Of a stretch of 64,000 nucleotides of DNA, positions 35,620-45,000 are shown piece by piece (the first letter of the stretch is position 1; each line of letters begins with the position of its first letter). Location of the stretch: assembly GCF_005938655.1 (NCBI RefSeq), contig NZ_VCQT01000044.1, positions 124,001 through 188,000 on the forward strand, given 5' to 3'. The notes under the pieces were generated by a model. That model worked only from the letters and a program-made list of their open reading frames with translations. It did no database searches and was not told the origin of the DNA. The stretch comes from Alloalcanivorax gelatiniphagus. GTDB lineage: Bacteria > Pseudomonadota > Gammaproteobacteria > Pseudomonadales > Alcanivoracaceae. A program made the position numbers and the translations under genes.

Positions 35620-36912
35620 TTATTGTTCGGCGCGGAGCGCGCGCACGTGGTCGGCCACCGCCACCCGGTAACTGTCCTTGTGGACGTAGTAGGCCATGCG
35701 CGCCAGTTTCAGATACTGGTAGCCGCCGTCCAGGTTCCGGCCGGCCCGTTCCCACTTGAGGCGGCGCAGTTCCAGGGCCGCCGGGTGCCCCTCGGCCAGG
35801 CGGCGCAGGTACAGCGCCGCCAGCTCCGCCTGTTCGTTGCGCCCTTCCCAGCCCAGGCCGGCGGCCTCGATCATGCCCATCATCAACAGATCGTCGCGCT
35901 CCGGATGGAACAGGTTCAGGTACAGCCGGGGCGCATCGCCGTGCCAGTTCAGGTGGGCGGCGTCGATGTAGGGGTAATCCAACTTGTAGCCGGTGGCCAT
36001 CAGGATCAGGTCGTAGTCGGCCCGCTCGCCGTCGCTGAAGGTGACGGTGTGGCCGTCCACCGCCCGCAGGTCCCGGCGCGGGGTGATGTCGCCGTGGCCC
36101 AGGTGGTGCAGCACCAGGGAGTTGACCACCGGATGGGATTCGTACATCCGGTAGTCCGGGTCCGGCAGGCCGTAGTCACTGGGCCGCCCCACGATCAGGC
36201 GGATCAGCCGCGCATCCAGCCACTGCTTGAGCCGGCGCGGCAGCTTCAGCTTGCCGCCCAGGGTGTCGGCGGGCCGGCCACCGATGAACTTGGGCAGGAA
36301 GTAGTAGCCCCGGCGCACCGACAGGTCCACGCGGGCGGCCTGGTGCACCGCGTCCACCGCCATGTCGCAGGCGGAGTTGCCGCAGCCGACGATCAGCACC
36401 CGCTTGTCCCGGAACTGGTCCGCCCGGCGGTACTGGCTGGCGTGCAGTAGCTCGCCGTCGAAGCGGCCCGGCAGCGTCGGCAGATTGGCGGTGTGCAGGG
36501 TGCCGCTGGCGATCAGCACCGCGTCGAAATGGCGGGTATCGCTGACCCCGCCGGTTTCGGCGGTCAGTTGCCAGCCGCCGCCGGGGGCCGGCGCCAGGGC
36601 GGTGACCCGGGTGGCGAAGCGGTAGTGGCGGCGCAGGTCGAAGTGCTCCGCGTAGTCGCGGAAGTAGCGCTTCAGTTCCGAGTGGTGGGGGTAGGCGGCC
36701 ACCGACTCGTCCATGGGAAATTCCCGGAACTCGGTCATCCGCTTGGAGGAGATCAGGTGGGCGCTCTGGTAGACGGTGCTGTGCGGGTTATCGATGTCCC
36801 ACAAGCCGCCCACGTCGTCGTGCAGCTCGTAGCCCACGAACGGCAGCCCCTGCTTTTGCAAATTACGGGCGGTGGCCAGGCCCATGGGGCCGGCTCCGAT
36901 CACTGCGTACAT
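35620..36912 (-). CDS. Flavin-containing monooxygenase (FMO/BVMO-like)
   Basis: A 430-residue class B flavoprotein monooxygenase. GAGPMG at 6-11 binds FAD, VGCGNSA binds NADPH, and between them FDGELLHASQYR fits the FMO/Baeyer-Villiger fingerprint FxGxxxHxxxY. MATGYKLDYPYID is the second FMO marker. Such enzymes insert one oxygen into ketones or soft nucleophiles using NADPH. It is shorter than AlmA-type long-chain alkane monooxygenases. It is the first gene of a five-gene operon and is divergent from an AraC regulator 143 bp away. Confidence 0.9.
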   Translation of the reverse strand: MYAVIGAGPMGLATARNLQKQGLPFVGYELHDDVGGLWDIDNPHSTVYQSAHLISSKRMTEFREFPMDESVAAYPHHSELKRYFRDYAEHFDLRRHYRFATRVTALAPAPGGGWQLTAETGGVSDTRHFDAVLIASGTLHTANLPTLPGRFDGELLHASQYRRADQFRDKRVLIVGCGNSACDMAVDAVHQAARVDLSVRRGYYFLPKFIGGRPADTLGGKLKLPRRLKQWLDARLIRLIVGRPSDYGLPDPDYRMYESHPVVNSLVLHHLGHGDITPRRDLRAVDGHTVTFSDGERADYDLILMATGYKLDYPYIDAAHLNWHGDAPRLYLNLFHPERDDLLMMGMIEAAGLGWEGRNEQAELAALYLRRLAEGHPAALELRRLKWERAGRNLDGGYQYLKLARMAYYVHKDSYRVAVADHVRALRAEQ

Positions 36913-37001
36913 GCTTGCTCCGGTTTATTGTTATGCTTTCAGGTTAGCCAGGGCCCACCCGCCGGGCACGGCTTATTCGTGACCAACCACCGGTTAATTC
37001 A

Positions 37002-37018
37002 GGACAGGCACCCTGTCC
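37002..37018. promoter_or_regulatory. Inverted repeat between the monooxygenase operon and its AraC regulator
   Basis: GGACAGG and CCTGTCC are perfect 7-bp arms with a 3-bp spacer. It is in the 143-bp divergent intergenic region, nearer to the regulator. AraC proteins usually bind direct repeats, so the link is tentative. Confidence 0.35.
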
Positions 37019-37055
37019 CCCACAACCCGCGGGAGCGGCTTCAACGGCCAGCGCC

Positions 37056-38024
37056 ATGACCCATACGCCCACGGTTACCGTCCATTTCTCCCAGGCCATC
37101 GTCCAGGCGGCCCGCCGGCTGGGCCTGCGCCTGCCCGAGGAATGGGCCACCCCGGCGGACCGGGAGCGGGTGGACCTGGCGCACCAGGACCGGCTCTGGG
37201 AGCACTTCTGCCAGGCCGCCGGCGACCCGCTGGTGGGGCTGGATCTGGGCCTGGCCCTGCAGGTCGGGCATCTGGATACCGCCGGCATGATCCTGATGAG
37301 TTGCGAGACCGTGGGCGAAGCCCTGGAGAGCCTGCTGGACTACCACCCGATTGTCGGCGAGGGCGGGGATTTCCAGGTCGCCGAGGAACAGGGCCAGGTG
37401 GCGGTGCGCTACCACCCGCGCTATGCCACCCGCCGCCCGGAGCGGGTGGAAGCGGTGCTCGCCAGCCTGCTCAACCTGAGCCGTTGGAGCACCGGCGAGG
37501 CATTCCGCGCCCGCGGGCTGACCCTGTGCCACGAGCCCCTGGATCAACCCGGCCGCTACCAGGACAAGCTGGGGGTGCCGGTGGTGTTCCGGGCGCCGGA
37601 TAACGCGCTGCTGTTCGACGCCGACCAGTTGGGGCTGCCGCTGGTGCACGCCAATCCGGCGCTCTGCCGCCATCTGCGCGGGCTCGCCGATGAGCTGCTG
37701 GAACGGCTCGACCACCGTTCGCTGGGCGCCCGGGTGAGCACTTTGATCCGGGAGAATCCCGGCTGGGGGAAGGAGCGGATCGCCGACCAGCTGGGCATCA
37801 GCGGCCGGCATCTGATCCGCAAGCTGGCCGAGGAAGGCACCAGCTTCAAACTGCTGCGCGACACCCTGCTGCGGGAGCGCGCGGAACAGGCGCTGCGTCA
37901 GGGCCGCCGGGTGGCCGACCTGGCCGGCGAACTGGGCTTTTCCGACGAGAGCGCCTTTACCAAGGCCTTCAAGCGCTGGACCGGCGAGACGCCGGCCCGG
38001 TTTCGCCGTGAGGAACCCTCTTAA
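37056..38024 (+). CDS. AraC family transcriptional regulator
   Basis: A 322-residue regulator with an N-terminal arabinose-binding-like domain (AGMILMSCETVGEALESLLDYHPIVGEGG) and a C-terminal AraC DNA-binding domain (IADQLGISGRHLIRKLAEEGTSF, and DLAGELGFSDESAFTKAFKRWTGETPARFRR). It is divergent from the flavin monooxygenase operon and most likely controls it in response to the transported compound. The last 4 bp overlap the convergent metY gene. Confidence 0.88.
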   Translation: MTHTPTVTVHFSQAIVQAARRLGLRLPEEWATPADRERVDLAHQDRLWEHFCQAAGDPLVGLDLGLALQVGHLDTAGMILMSCETVGEALESLLDYHPIVGEGGDFQVAEEQGQVAVRYHPRYATRRPERVEAVLASLLNLSRWSTGEAFRARGLTLCHEPLDQPGRYQDKLGVPVVFRAPDNALLFDADQLGLPLVHANPALCRHLRGLADELLERLDHRSLGARVSTLIRENPGWGKERIADQLGISGRHLIRKLAEEGTSFKLLRDTLLRERAEQALRQGRRVADLAGELGFSDESAFTKAFKRWTGETPARFRREEPS

Positions 38025-39292
38025 ACCGCCGCCAGGGCCTGTTCGATGTCCGCCAGGATATCGTCGATGTGCTCGATGCCGATGGACAGCCGCACCAGGT
38101 CGGCGCTGACGCCGGCGGTACGCAGCTCTTCATCGTTGAGCTGACGGTGGGTGGTGGTGGCCGGGTGGCAGGCCAGGGACTTGGCGTCGCCGATGTTCAC
38201 CAGGCGCTTGACCATGCCCAGTGCGTCGATAAAGCGGGCACCGGCGTCGCGGCCACCCTGGATGCCGAAGCTGAGGATCGAGGCCGGCACGCCGCCGTCC
38301 ATGTAGCGCTGGGCCAGGGCGTGGTCCCGGTCGCTGTCCAGGCCGGCGAAGTTCACCCATTCCACTTTCTCGTGGTCGCGCAGGTAGCGGGCCACTTTCA
38401 TGGCGTTTTCGCAGTGGCGCTCCATGCGCAGGCTCAGGGTCTCGATGCCCTGCAGCAGCAGGAAGGCATTCATCGGCGACAAAGCACCACCGGTGCTGCG
38501 CAGCGGCACCACCCGGGCGCGGCCAATGAAAGCAGCTTCGCCCATGGCCTCGGTGTAGACCACGCCGTGGTAGCTGGGGTCCGGCTCGTTGAATTGCTTG
38601 AAGCGCGGGTTGTCCTTCCACGGGAAACGGCCGGAATCGACGATGGCGCCACCCACGGTGGTGCCGTGGCCGCCCATGTATTTGGTCAGGGAGTGCACCA
38701 CGATGTCGGCGCCGTGCTCGAAGGGACGGCACAGGGCCGGGGTGGCCACGGTGTTGTCGACGATCAGCGGCACGCCGGCGTCGTGGGCGACCTTGGCCAG
38801 GCCGGCCAGGTCCACGATGTTGCCCGCCGGGTTGCCCACGGACTCGCAGAAAACCGCCTTGGTGTTGTCGTCGATGGCGGCGGCGATGGCATCCAGATCA
38901 CGGCCATCGGCCATGTTCACGGTGATGCCCATGTTCGGCAGGGTGTGGGCGAACAGGTTGTAGGTGCCGCCGTACAGCTGGCTCACCGAGACGATGTTGT
39001 CGCCGGCCCGGGCCAGGGTCTGGATGGCGGCGGTGATGGCGGCCATGCCGGAGGCCATGGCCAGGGCACCGATACCGCCTTCCAGTTGCGCCACCCGCTC
39101 CTCCAGCACCGCGTTGGTGGGGTTCATGATGCGGGTGTAGATGTTGCCCGGCACTTTCAGGTCGAACAGGTCGGCGCCGTGCTGGGTGTCGTCAAAGTAG
39201 TAGCTGGTGGTCTGATAGACCGGCACCGCCACGGAGTGGGTTTCCGGGTCACCGGCGAAGCCGCCATGGATGGCGATCGTTTCTCGTTTCAT
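38021..39292 (-). CDS. metY: O-acetylhomoserine sulfhydrylase (MetY)
   Basis: A 423-residue PLP enzyme of the Cys/Met metabolism family. The PLP lysine is Lys204 in HSLTKYMGGHGT. The start KRETIAIHGGFAGDPETHSVAVPVYQT, the YTRIMNPTNAVLEERVAQLEGG block and the length of about 425 residues point to O-acetylhomoserine sulfhydrylase and not the shorter MetZ/MetB. It makes homocysteine from O-acetylhomoserine and sulfide. The ATG at 39292 has GAGGA upstream. No SAM riboswitch was seen in the 39-bp gap before it, and the hydratase gene upstream is on the same strand. Confidence 0.93.
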   Translation of the reverse strand: MKRETIAIHGGFAGDPETHSVAVPVYQTTSYYFDDTQHGADLFDLKVPGNIYTRIMNPTNAVLEERVAQLEGGIGALAMASGMAAITAAIQTLARAGDNIVSVSQLYGGTYNLFAHTLPNMGITVNMADGRDLDAIAAAIDDNTKAVFCESVGNPAGNIVDLAGLAKVAHDAGVPLIVDNTVATPALCRPFEHGADIVVHSLTKYMGGHGTTVGGAIVDSGRFPWKDNPRFKQFNEPDPSYHGVVYTEAMGEAAFIGRARVVPLRSTGGALSPMNAFLLLQGIETLSLRMERHCENAMKVARYLRDHEKVEWVNFAGLDSDRDHALAQRYMDGGVPASILSFGIQGGRDAGARFIDALGMVKRLVNIGDAKSLACHPATTTHRQLNDEELRTAGVSADLVRLSIGIEHIDDILADIEQALAAV

Positions 39293-39331
39293 CAGGGTCC
39301 TCACTGCTTTTCTGTTGTTTGAGCGGCTCAG

Positions 39332-40198
39332 TTATTTGAGCGGCGGCTCCGGCCAGAAACCGAAGTCGCGGGGCAGGTCGTTCAGATCCGTGTCGAACAC
39401 CGGGTCCCGCTTTTCCAGGAAGGCGGTGAAGCCGTCCTTGCCGTCCCAAAACTCATTGGCGCGGTAGATCATACTGGTTTCCACCGCATGGGCACGCATC
39501 GGATGCTCGAACGCAGGATTGCGCCACAGCATCTGCTTGGCCAGGGCCACCGATACCGGCGAGCTCTTGGCCACCAGTTTCAGGGCCAGCTCGCGGGCCG
39601 CGTCGAGCACCGATTCCTTGTCGTGGAGGCTGCGGAACAGGCCCGCCTCCAGGCCTTCCTCGGCGAGGAAGATATCGCCACTGTAGACCCACTCCAGGGC
39701 CTTGTGCATGGGCACCAGCCGGGGCAGGAACCAGGACGAACAGGCTTCCGGGGTGAGCCCGCGCTGGCTGAACACAAAGCCGATCTTGGCGCCGTGGGCG
39801 GCGAGCCGGAAATCCATCGGCAGGGTCATGGTGATACCGACGCCCACGGCGGCGCCGTTAAGAGCGCCGATCACCGGCTTGCGGCAATTGAAAATGGCCA
39901 GGGACACCTCGCCGCCGGAATCGCGGATGGTGTCCAGGGGCGGCGTTTCGCCCTCCGCGTGGTCGTAGCCGAACACATGGCCGCCGTCCTCCGGCTGCAT
40001 TTCCATGCCAGCGCAAAAGGCGCGCCCGGCGCCGGTGACGATCAACGCGCGCACATCGTTGTCCCGGTCCGCCTCGCCGAAGGCGTGCACCAGTTCGTCC
40101 TTCATGCGCAGGGTAAAGGCGTTCAGCCGGTCCGGGCGGTTCAGGGTGATGGTGACGATGCCGTCCGCCAGATCGGTCTGGATGTGCTGGTAGTCCAT
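39332..40198 (-). CDS. Enoyl-CoA hydratase/isomerase family protein
   Basis: A 288-residue crotonase-fold protein. The oxyanion-hole strands GAGRAFCAGMEM and ALNGAAVGVGITMTLPMDFRLA are present. The usual catalytic Glu is in RGLTPEACSSWFLPRLV; the second catalytic Glu position is not obvious, so hydratase activity is less certain than acyl-CoA binding. The ATG at 40198 begins the domain; the frame extends further but runs into an araC fragment. It lies upstream of metY. Confidence 0.87.
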   Translation of the reverse strand: MDYQHIQTDLADGIVTITLNRPDRLNAFTLRMKDELVHAFGEADRDNDVRALIVTGAGRAFCAGMEMQPEDGGHVFGYDHAEGETPPLDTIRDSGGEVSLAIFNCRKPVIGALNGAAVGVGITMTLPMDFRLAAHGAKIGFVFSQRGLTPEACSSWFLPRLVPMHKALEWVYSGDIFLAEEGLEAGLFRSLHDKESVLDAARELALKLVAKSSPVSVALAKQMLWRNPAFEHPMRAHAVETSMIYRANEFWDGKDGFTAFLEKRDPVFDTDLNDLPRDFGFWPEPPLK

Positions 40199-40224
40199 GG
40201 GGGCTCCCCGGGTTGTTCCGTTAT

Positions 40225-40299
40225 GCCGGGTCCAGGTGCTCGACCCGGACGGGAAAGGCCCTAGCATAGCGGGAAGGGAGGGTATCGAACATGGCGCGC
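40225..40299 (-). pseudogene. Detached 3' end of an araC gene (75-bp direct repeat, copy 1)
   Basis: These 75 bp are identical to 43110-43184, which is the end of the AraC gene at 43106-43849 (peptide AMFDTLPSRYARAFPVRVEHLDP). A CCGGGTTGTTCC match continues beyond the outer edge, so the full repeat is nearly 90 bp. Upstream of it the frame is unrelated to araC. The two copies are 2885 bp apart and enclose mprF. Confidence 0.92.
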
Positions 40300-40461
40300 C
40301 TGGGCGCCCCTGATGGGCGGGCCATAACCGATGACAGGCACGGTAAAGCCGGCGTTGCAAACCGGGACGGTGAATAATGCCGATCTTCCCGGGCCCCGCC
40401 TTCGTGCCACAACTTGGGCCCGACGGTATGCTGTGTGGCGCCCCTGTCCAATGAGTTGCAA

Positions 40462-43052
40462 ATGAACGATCAGACCACCTCCGATTTCCCTTGGCATCTT
40501 CTGCGAAAAGTCATGCCGGTCGCCCTGGTGGCGATTGTGATTACCTTGCTGGTGTTCGAGGCCGGGCATGTGGATTTGCATGCCATCCAGCAACAGCTGG
40601 CCGCGATCGCGCCGCCCTGGCTGGCGGCGCTGGCCCTGGTGGGGTTGGCGGCGGTGGCGGCGGCGGCCACCTATGACGTGATCGCCGCCCGGGTGATCGG
40701 CTATGCCAGAACCACGCTGGCCGGGCTGCGGGTGGGCATGCTGGCCACCGGCATCAACAACGCCGTGAGCCTGTCCGGGCTGACCGGTTCGAGCCTGCGC
40801 GTGCTGCTGGTCACCGGCGACGGCGTGGGTTCCGCCCCGGCGTTGCGCTATGCGGGCATGGTGGCCACCGCCTCGCCGCTGGGCCTGTCCGTTCTGGCCT
40901 GGATTACGCTGATCGCACGGCCGGCGATTCTGGCCGCCACGCCGGTGCCCCAGTGGCTGATGCTGACGGCGCTGGCCGTGATCGCGTTGTATCTGCCGCT
41001 GTATCTGCTGCTGGCAATGACGTCGCTGTTGCGGATCGGCCGGCTGGCCACGCTGGAACGTCTGAGCGGGCCCCAGGCCGGTGCCTTCGTCGCCGCCTCG
41101 ATACTGGAATGGCTGCTGGCGGCCACGGTGCTGTGGGGCGCGCTGTGGGTGCTCGGTGCCCAGCCGCCGCTGGCGGGGGTGCTGGCCGCGTTCGTGCTGG
41201 CGGCCACCCTGGGCATGTTGAGTTTTCTGCCCGGCGGCTTCGGCGTGTTCGATGCCACCCTCGCCGGGCTGCTGGTGGCCCAGGGCACCGATACCGAAAC
41301 CGCGCTGGCGGCGCTGGTGCTCTATCGCGTGGCCTATTATCTGGTGCCATTGCTGGCGTCGCTGTTTCTGGGCGCCAATGCGCTGGCCAGCTCGAAGCTG
41401 GCCGCCAACCTGCGCCATCATCCGATTGTGTCGATTCTCGCCTGGCCGGTGGCCTGGGCGGTGGATCTGGGCATTCGCCTGCTGTCCGGACTGACGGCGG
41501 CGGCCGGTGTCGTGCGCTGGCCGGTGCCGCCTTTCCCAATCTGTTATCGCACAACCGCCTGTTGTCGCAGTGGCTGCCGCTGGCGGCGGTGGAGGCCAGC
41601 CATCTGGCCAGTGTGGTGATCGGGCTCAGCCTGATCGTGGCCGCGCGCGGGTTGTCGCTACGGCTGCGGCGGGCCCTGTGGCTGGCGGTGGGCCTGTTGA
41701 TCGCCGGCGCGGTGTTCGGCCTGACCCGGGGGCTCGACTGGGGCACCAGTCTGCTGCTGGCGGTCATCGCGGTGTTGCTCTATGTCAGCCGTGGTTCGTT
41801 CGAGCGCCAGGGCAGTCTGTCGCGCCAGATCGGCGCCTGGCCCTGGACCATCGCACTGGTGCTGGCCCTGATGGGCTATCTGGTGCTGGGGCAGTCGTTC
41901 TATAAAGGCGGCTCACTCAACCCGCTGGTGTTTGGTGTCGACCTGCATTCCCCCCGTTTTCTGCGCGGCGCCTTCGTCGGCCTGATCAGCGTGATCGTGC
42001 TGGCGATCTGGACCTGGCCGCGCTGGGCCGCGCCGACGCTGGTGCTGCCCGGCGCCGCCGAGCTCGACGGGCTGGCCGCCTGGCTTGAAAGCCACGGCTC
42101 CAACGGCTATTCCCATCTGATGCTGCTGGGCGACAAGGCGATCCGCTATAGCGGCGACGAGCAAAACGCCATGATTGGCTATGCCAGCGTGCGCAACCGC
42201 CTGGTCGCCTTGTCCGACCCGGTGGGAGACGCGGCCGCGCGGCGGGCCGCGATCATGGATTTTCGGCGCCTGGCGGATGCCCAGCACTGCACGCCGGTGT
42301 TCTATCAGGTGGGCCCGGACGATCTGTCCGCCTATCTCGACAACGGCTTCGCGCTGTTCAAGCTGGGCGAGATCGCCCGTGTGAACCTGCGGGAATTCTC
42401 CATGCAGGGCAAACACAACAGCGACAAGCGCGGCGCGCTCAACCGCGCCGAGCGGCTGGGTCTGAGTTTCGAGATCCTCAAGCCGCCCTTCGACCAGGCC
42501 TTGCTCGACACCCTGGCGGCGGTGTCCGACGACTGGATGGGCGAAAAACCGGCCGAAAAAGCCTTCTCGCTGGGCTGTTTCGATCGCGACTATCTGCAGC
42601 GCGCGCCGATTGCCATCGTGCGCGACGCGGATCAGCGGCTGATCGCCTTTGCCAGCATTCTGCCCAGCTATGGGCACCGCGAGGAGTATTCAATCGACCT
42701 GATGCGGCATCTGGGCGATGCGCCCGGCGGCACCATGGATTTTCTGTTCGTGCGGCTTATGCAAAGCGCCCAGGCCGAGGGCTATCACTGGTTTTCCCTG
42801 GGCATGGCGCCGCTGTCCGGCGTCGGCGATACGCCCTGGGCACGGCCGGCGGAACAGCTTGCCCGGCTGGCGTTCGAGCACGGCAACCGCTTCCACAACT
42901 ACAAGGGTCTGAAAGCGTTCAAGGACAAATGGCACCCCGAGTGGCAGTCGATGTATCTGGCCTATCCGCCGGACACACGGCTGTCCACGCTGCAGCTGGA
43001 TATCGCCGCGCTTATCGCAGGCGGCTACCGGCGTATTCTCGGTCACGGTTGA
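40462..43052 (+). pseudogene. mprF: MprF-like lysylphosphatidylglycerol synthetase/flippase, frameshifted
   Basis: Two frames together make one 863-residue MprF. The first (40462 to about 41514) encodes the N-terminal flippase helices; the second, in the -1 frame, encodes further helices (WLPLAAVEASHLASVVIGLSL) and the C-terminal aminoacyl-transfer domain (GSNGYSHLMLLGDKAIRYSGDE to NYKGLKAFKDKWHPEWQSMYLAYP). Adding one G at 41514/41515 (GTG-GCG-CTG) restores a smooth helix, so a 1-nt deletion is the likely cause; a sequencing error is possible. Intact MprF adds Lys or Ala to phosphatidylglycerol and flips it, lowering cationic-peptide binding. The gene lies between 75-bp direct repeats. Confidence 0.85.
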
Positions 43053-43105
43053 GCGCTGCCTGCGCCCGGATTCGCGGTGCCGCTGGAAAGGCCGGGTTGT
43101 TCCCG

Positions 43106-43849
43106 TCAGGCCGGGTCCAGGTGCTCGACCCGGACGGGAAAGGCCCTAGCATAGCGGGAAGGGAGGGTATCGAACATGGCGCGCAGGGTGCGGTTGAGAT
43201 GGGGCTGGTCGTAGAAGCCGGCGGCCAGGGCCAGATCGGTGAGGCTCATGCCGTCGCGCCACAGGGTCAGCGCCCGCTGACATTTGAGATGCAGCTGGAA
43301 ACGCTTCAGGTTCACCCCCAGTTCTTCCCGGAACAGATGGCGGAAGCGGGACTCCGACAGCCCCACCGCCGCCGCCAGTTCGGCGCCGCCCACCTCGCCG
43401 TCGCCACGGCGCAGGCACAGGCAGGCGGCGCGGATACGCTCGTCCAGGGGGCGCGGTTCACCGGCTTCCAGGGCGGCGCGCAGGGCCAGGGCGCCGGCCG
43501 CCGACGGGGCCGCCACCAGAGCGTTCAGGGCGGCGGCCACCTCACCGTGGGCGGCCAGGGAAAACTCGCCGCCGGGCCCCTGCAGGCGCAGCGCCCGCCA
43601 GGCCCGGTGATCCGGGTCCAGGTGCAGCACCGCCACCGGCCCGTCGCTGCTCAATGCCTGCTCCACATCCGGCGCCGCCCACACCGCCTCGGCGGTGAGC
43701 CCGTGGCCGGCCAGCTGCACCCGGATCGGCGCGGTCAGCCCCACCAGCAGCGATGCCGCCACATGCCGGTGGGGCCGGTTGTGCAGGTGCGGCGCCAGCA
43801 TGCACCAGCCACCTTCCCACAGATACAGGGGTGATCGGTGCACGCTCAC
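43106..43849 (-). CDS. AraC family transcriptional regulator
   Basis: A 247-residue regulator. The first 130 residues are a degenerate cupin-like sensing domain (MLAPHLHNRPHRHVAASLLVGL). The C-terminal AraC-type domain is clear (ELAAAVGLSESRFRHLFREELGVNLKRFQ and SLTDLALAAGFYDQPHLNRTLRAMFDTLPSRY). The start is GTG at 43849. It is separated by 3 bp from the Mpo1-like gene upstream, so they form an operon. Its last 75 bp (43110-43184) are repeated at 40225-40299. Confidence 0.87.
   Translation of the reverse strand: MSVHRSPLYLWEGGWCMLAPHLHNRPHRHVAASLLVGLTAPIRVQLAGHGLTAEAVWAAPDVEQALSSDGPVAVLHLDPDHRAWRALRLQGPGGEFSLAAHGEVAAALNALVAAPSAAGALALRAALEAGEPRPLDERIRAACLCLRRGDGEVGGAELAAAVGLSESRFRHLFREELGVNLKRFQLHLKCQRALTLWRDGMSLTDLALAAGFYDQPHLNRTLRAMFDTLPSRYARAFPVRVEHLDPA
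43110..43184. repeat. 75-bp direct repeat, copy 2 (end of araC)
   Basis: Identical to 40225-40299. This copy is inside an intact AraC gene and so is the ancestral one. The pair brackets mprF. Confidence 0.92.
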
Positions 43850-43852
43850 GTC

Positions 43853-44356
43853 TCAGGAAGTTTTGCCGCCGTGACCCGGGGTGTGGCTCAGGCCCAGCTT
43901 GTACGGCAGCTCCAGGCTGACGAACACCGGCCCCACCAGCAGAAACACCAGGTCATCCAGGAAAGAGGGCTTCTTGCCTTCCACCTTGTGGCCCCAGACC
44001 TGCACCACCCAGGCACCCAGCCAGACCGCCAGGGCGCTCCAGCCCAGCGACAGGGCACTGCGGTCGACGGTGGTGATCAGCCACAGGGACACCAGCAGCC
44101 AGCCCAGCATCAGCAGCGACACGCCCAGGGACAGGCGCGCGTAGAAAGGCATGCAGGCCAGCGCCAGCAGGGTACCGCCATTGACCCAGTAGGCGGCGGC
44201 GCCCTCCAGGCCCAGCCACTGACCCACCGGGATCAGCCAGAACAGGCCCAGGGTGGCGACGAAGATGATCGGCACGCAAACAATATGCACCCACTGATTG
44301 ACCGGGTGACGGTGGCTTTCGCCGTAGTCGGCGAGAAAGGTGGCGAGATCACGCAT
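43853..44356 (-). CDS. Mpo1-like (DUF962) membrane protein
   Basis: A 167-residue membrane protein with four helices. It has the two conserved His-containing signatures of the DUF962/Mpo1 family: SHRHPVNQWVHIVCVP at the start and VQVWGHKVEGKKPSFLDDLVFLLVGPVF at the end. Yeast Mpo1 is an iron-dependent dioxygenase that shortens 2-hydroxy fatty acids; the bacterial role is unproven. The ATG at 44356 has AAGGAG eight bases upstream and was preferred to ATG 44365. It precedes the AraC gene in one operon. Confidence 0.85.
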   Translation of the reverse strand: MRDLATFLADYGESHRHPVNQWVHIVCVPIIFVATLGLFWLIPVGQWLGLEGAAAYWVNGGTLLALACMPFYARLSLGVSLLMLGWLLVSLWLITTVDRSALSLGWSALAVWLGAWVVQVWGHKVEGKKPSFLDDLVFLLVGPVFVSLELPYKLGLSHTPGHGGKTS

Positions 44357-44428
44357 GGCACGCACTCCTTTTTGTTATTGGTCCAGTAACACTAGCGTGC
44401 CAATTCCAACCAAACTTGTACGAAGCGG

Positions 44429-44833
44429 TCAGGCGCGCCGGCTGGCATTGAGCGCGCGCAAAACCATGCGCCGGGTCAACAGCCCGACCAGGCGGCCGTG
44501 CTCGCCGTCGAGCACCGGATAGATCTTCGGCTTCTGCTTGACCATCATGCCGGCCACGTCCACCACCGAATCGTTCTCGCGCACGGTCAGCGGCTGGTCG
44601 TGCATCAGCTCCTCCACCCGCGGCGAGCCCTCCTGGTGGTAGCTGGCCACCAGCAGGCGGCGCAGGCAGTCCTGCTCGGAAACGAAGCCGATCACCCGGC
44701 GCTCGCCGTCCACCACCGGCAGGCCGCTGAAGCGGCTCTGCAGCAGGGTGGCCACCACCGAGGTCAGCTCGGTGCCCTCCTGGATCGCCAGGGGGTGGCT
44801 CACCATCAAATCCTTCACCAGCAATGAAGCCAT
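44429..44833 (-). CDS. CBS-pair domain protein
   Basis: A 134-residue protein made of two CBS motifs (VKDLMVSHPLAIQEGTELTSVVATLL and VEELMHDQPLTVRENDSVVDVAGMM), with the usual GLPVVDGERRVIGFVSEQD and YPVLDGEHGRLVGLLTRR strands. Such pairs bind adenine nucleotides and control partners. No partner domain is present. The ATG at 44833 has GAGGAG upstream. It is divergent from the membrane ATPase gene, 167 bp away. Confidence 0.87.
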   Translation of the reverse strand: MASLLVKDLMVSHPLAIQEGTELTSVVATLLQSRFSGLPVVDGERRVIGFVSEQDCLRRLLVASYHQEGSPRVEELMHDQPLTVRENDSVVDVAGMMVKQKPKIYPVLDGEHGRLVGLLTRRMVLRALNASRRA

Positions 44834-45000
44834 CCCGTTTCTCCTCACCTTTATGCGTACCGTTGCGAAGACTGGTCTCTCCGCGAAGACAGGTTCCTCC
44901 GCAACGACTATAGCACCCGGACCGTGGCGCTGGCGCGCCCCGGATGACGCCCGGCACCCCGGCCCATACAATGTCCGCAAACCAAGGCAAAGGACGCAGC

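Noticed and set aside
37020-37050. REP-like GGAGCGGCTTCAACGG before the AraC gene
   Set aside because: Only a partial match to the REP head and stem; the second half of the palindrome is missing.
39293-39331. Possible SAM riboswitch before metY
   Set aside because: The gap is only 39 bp and has no riboswitch-like structure.
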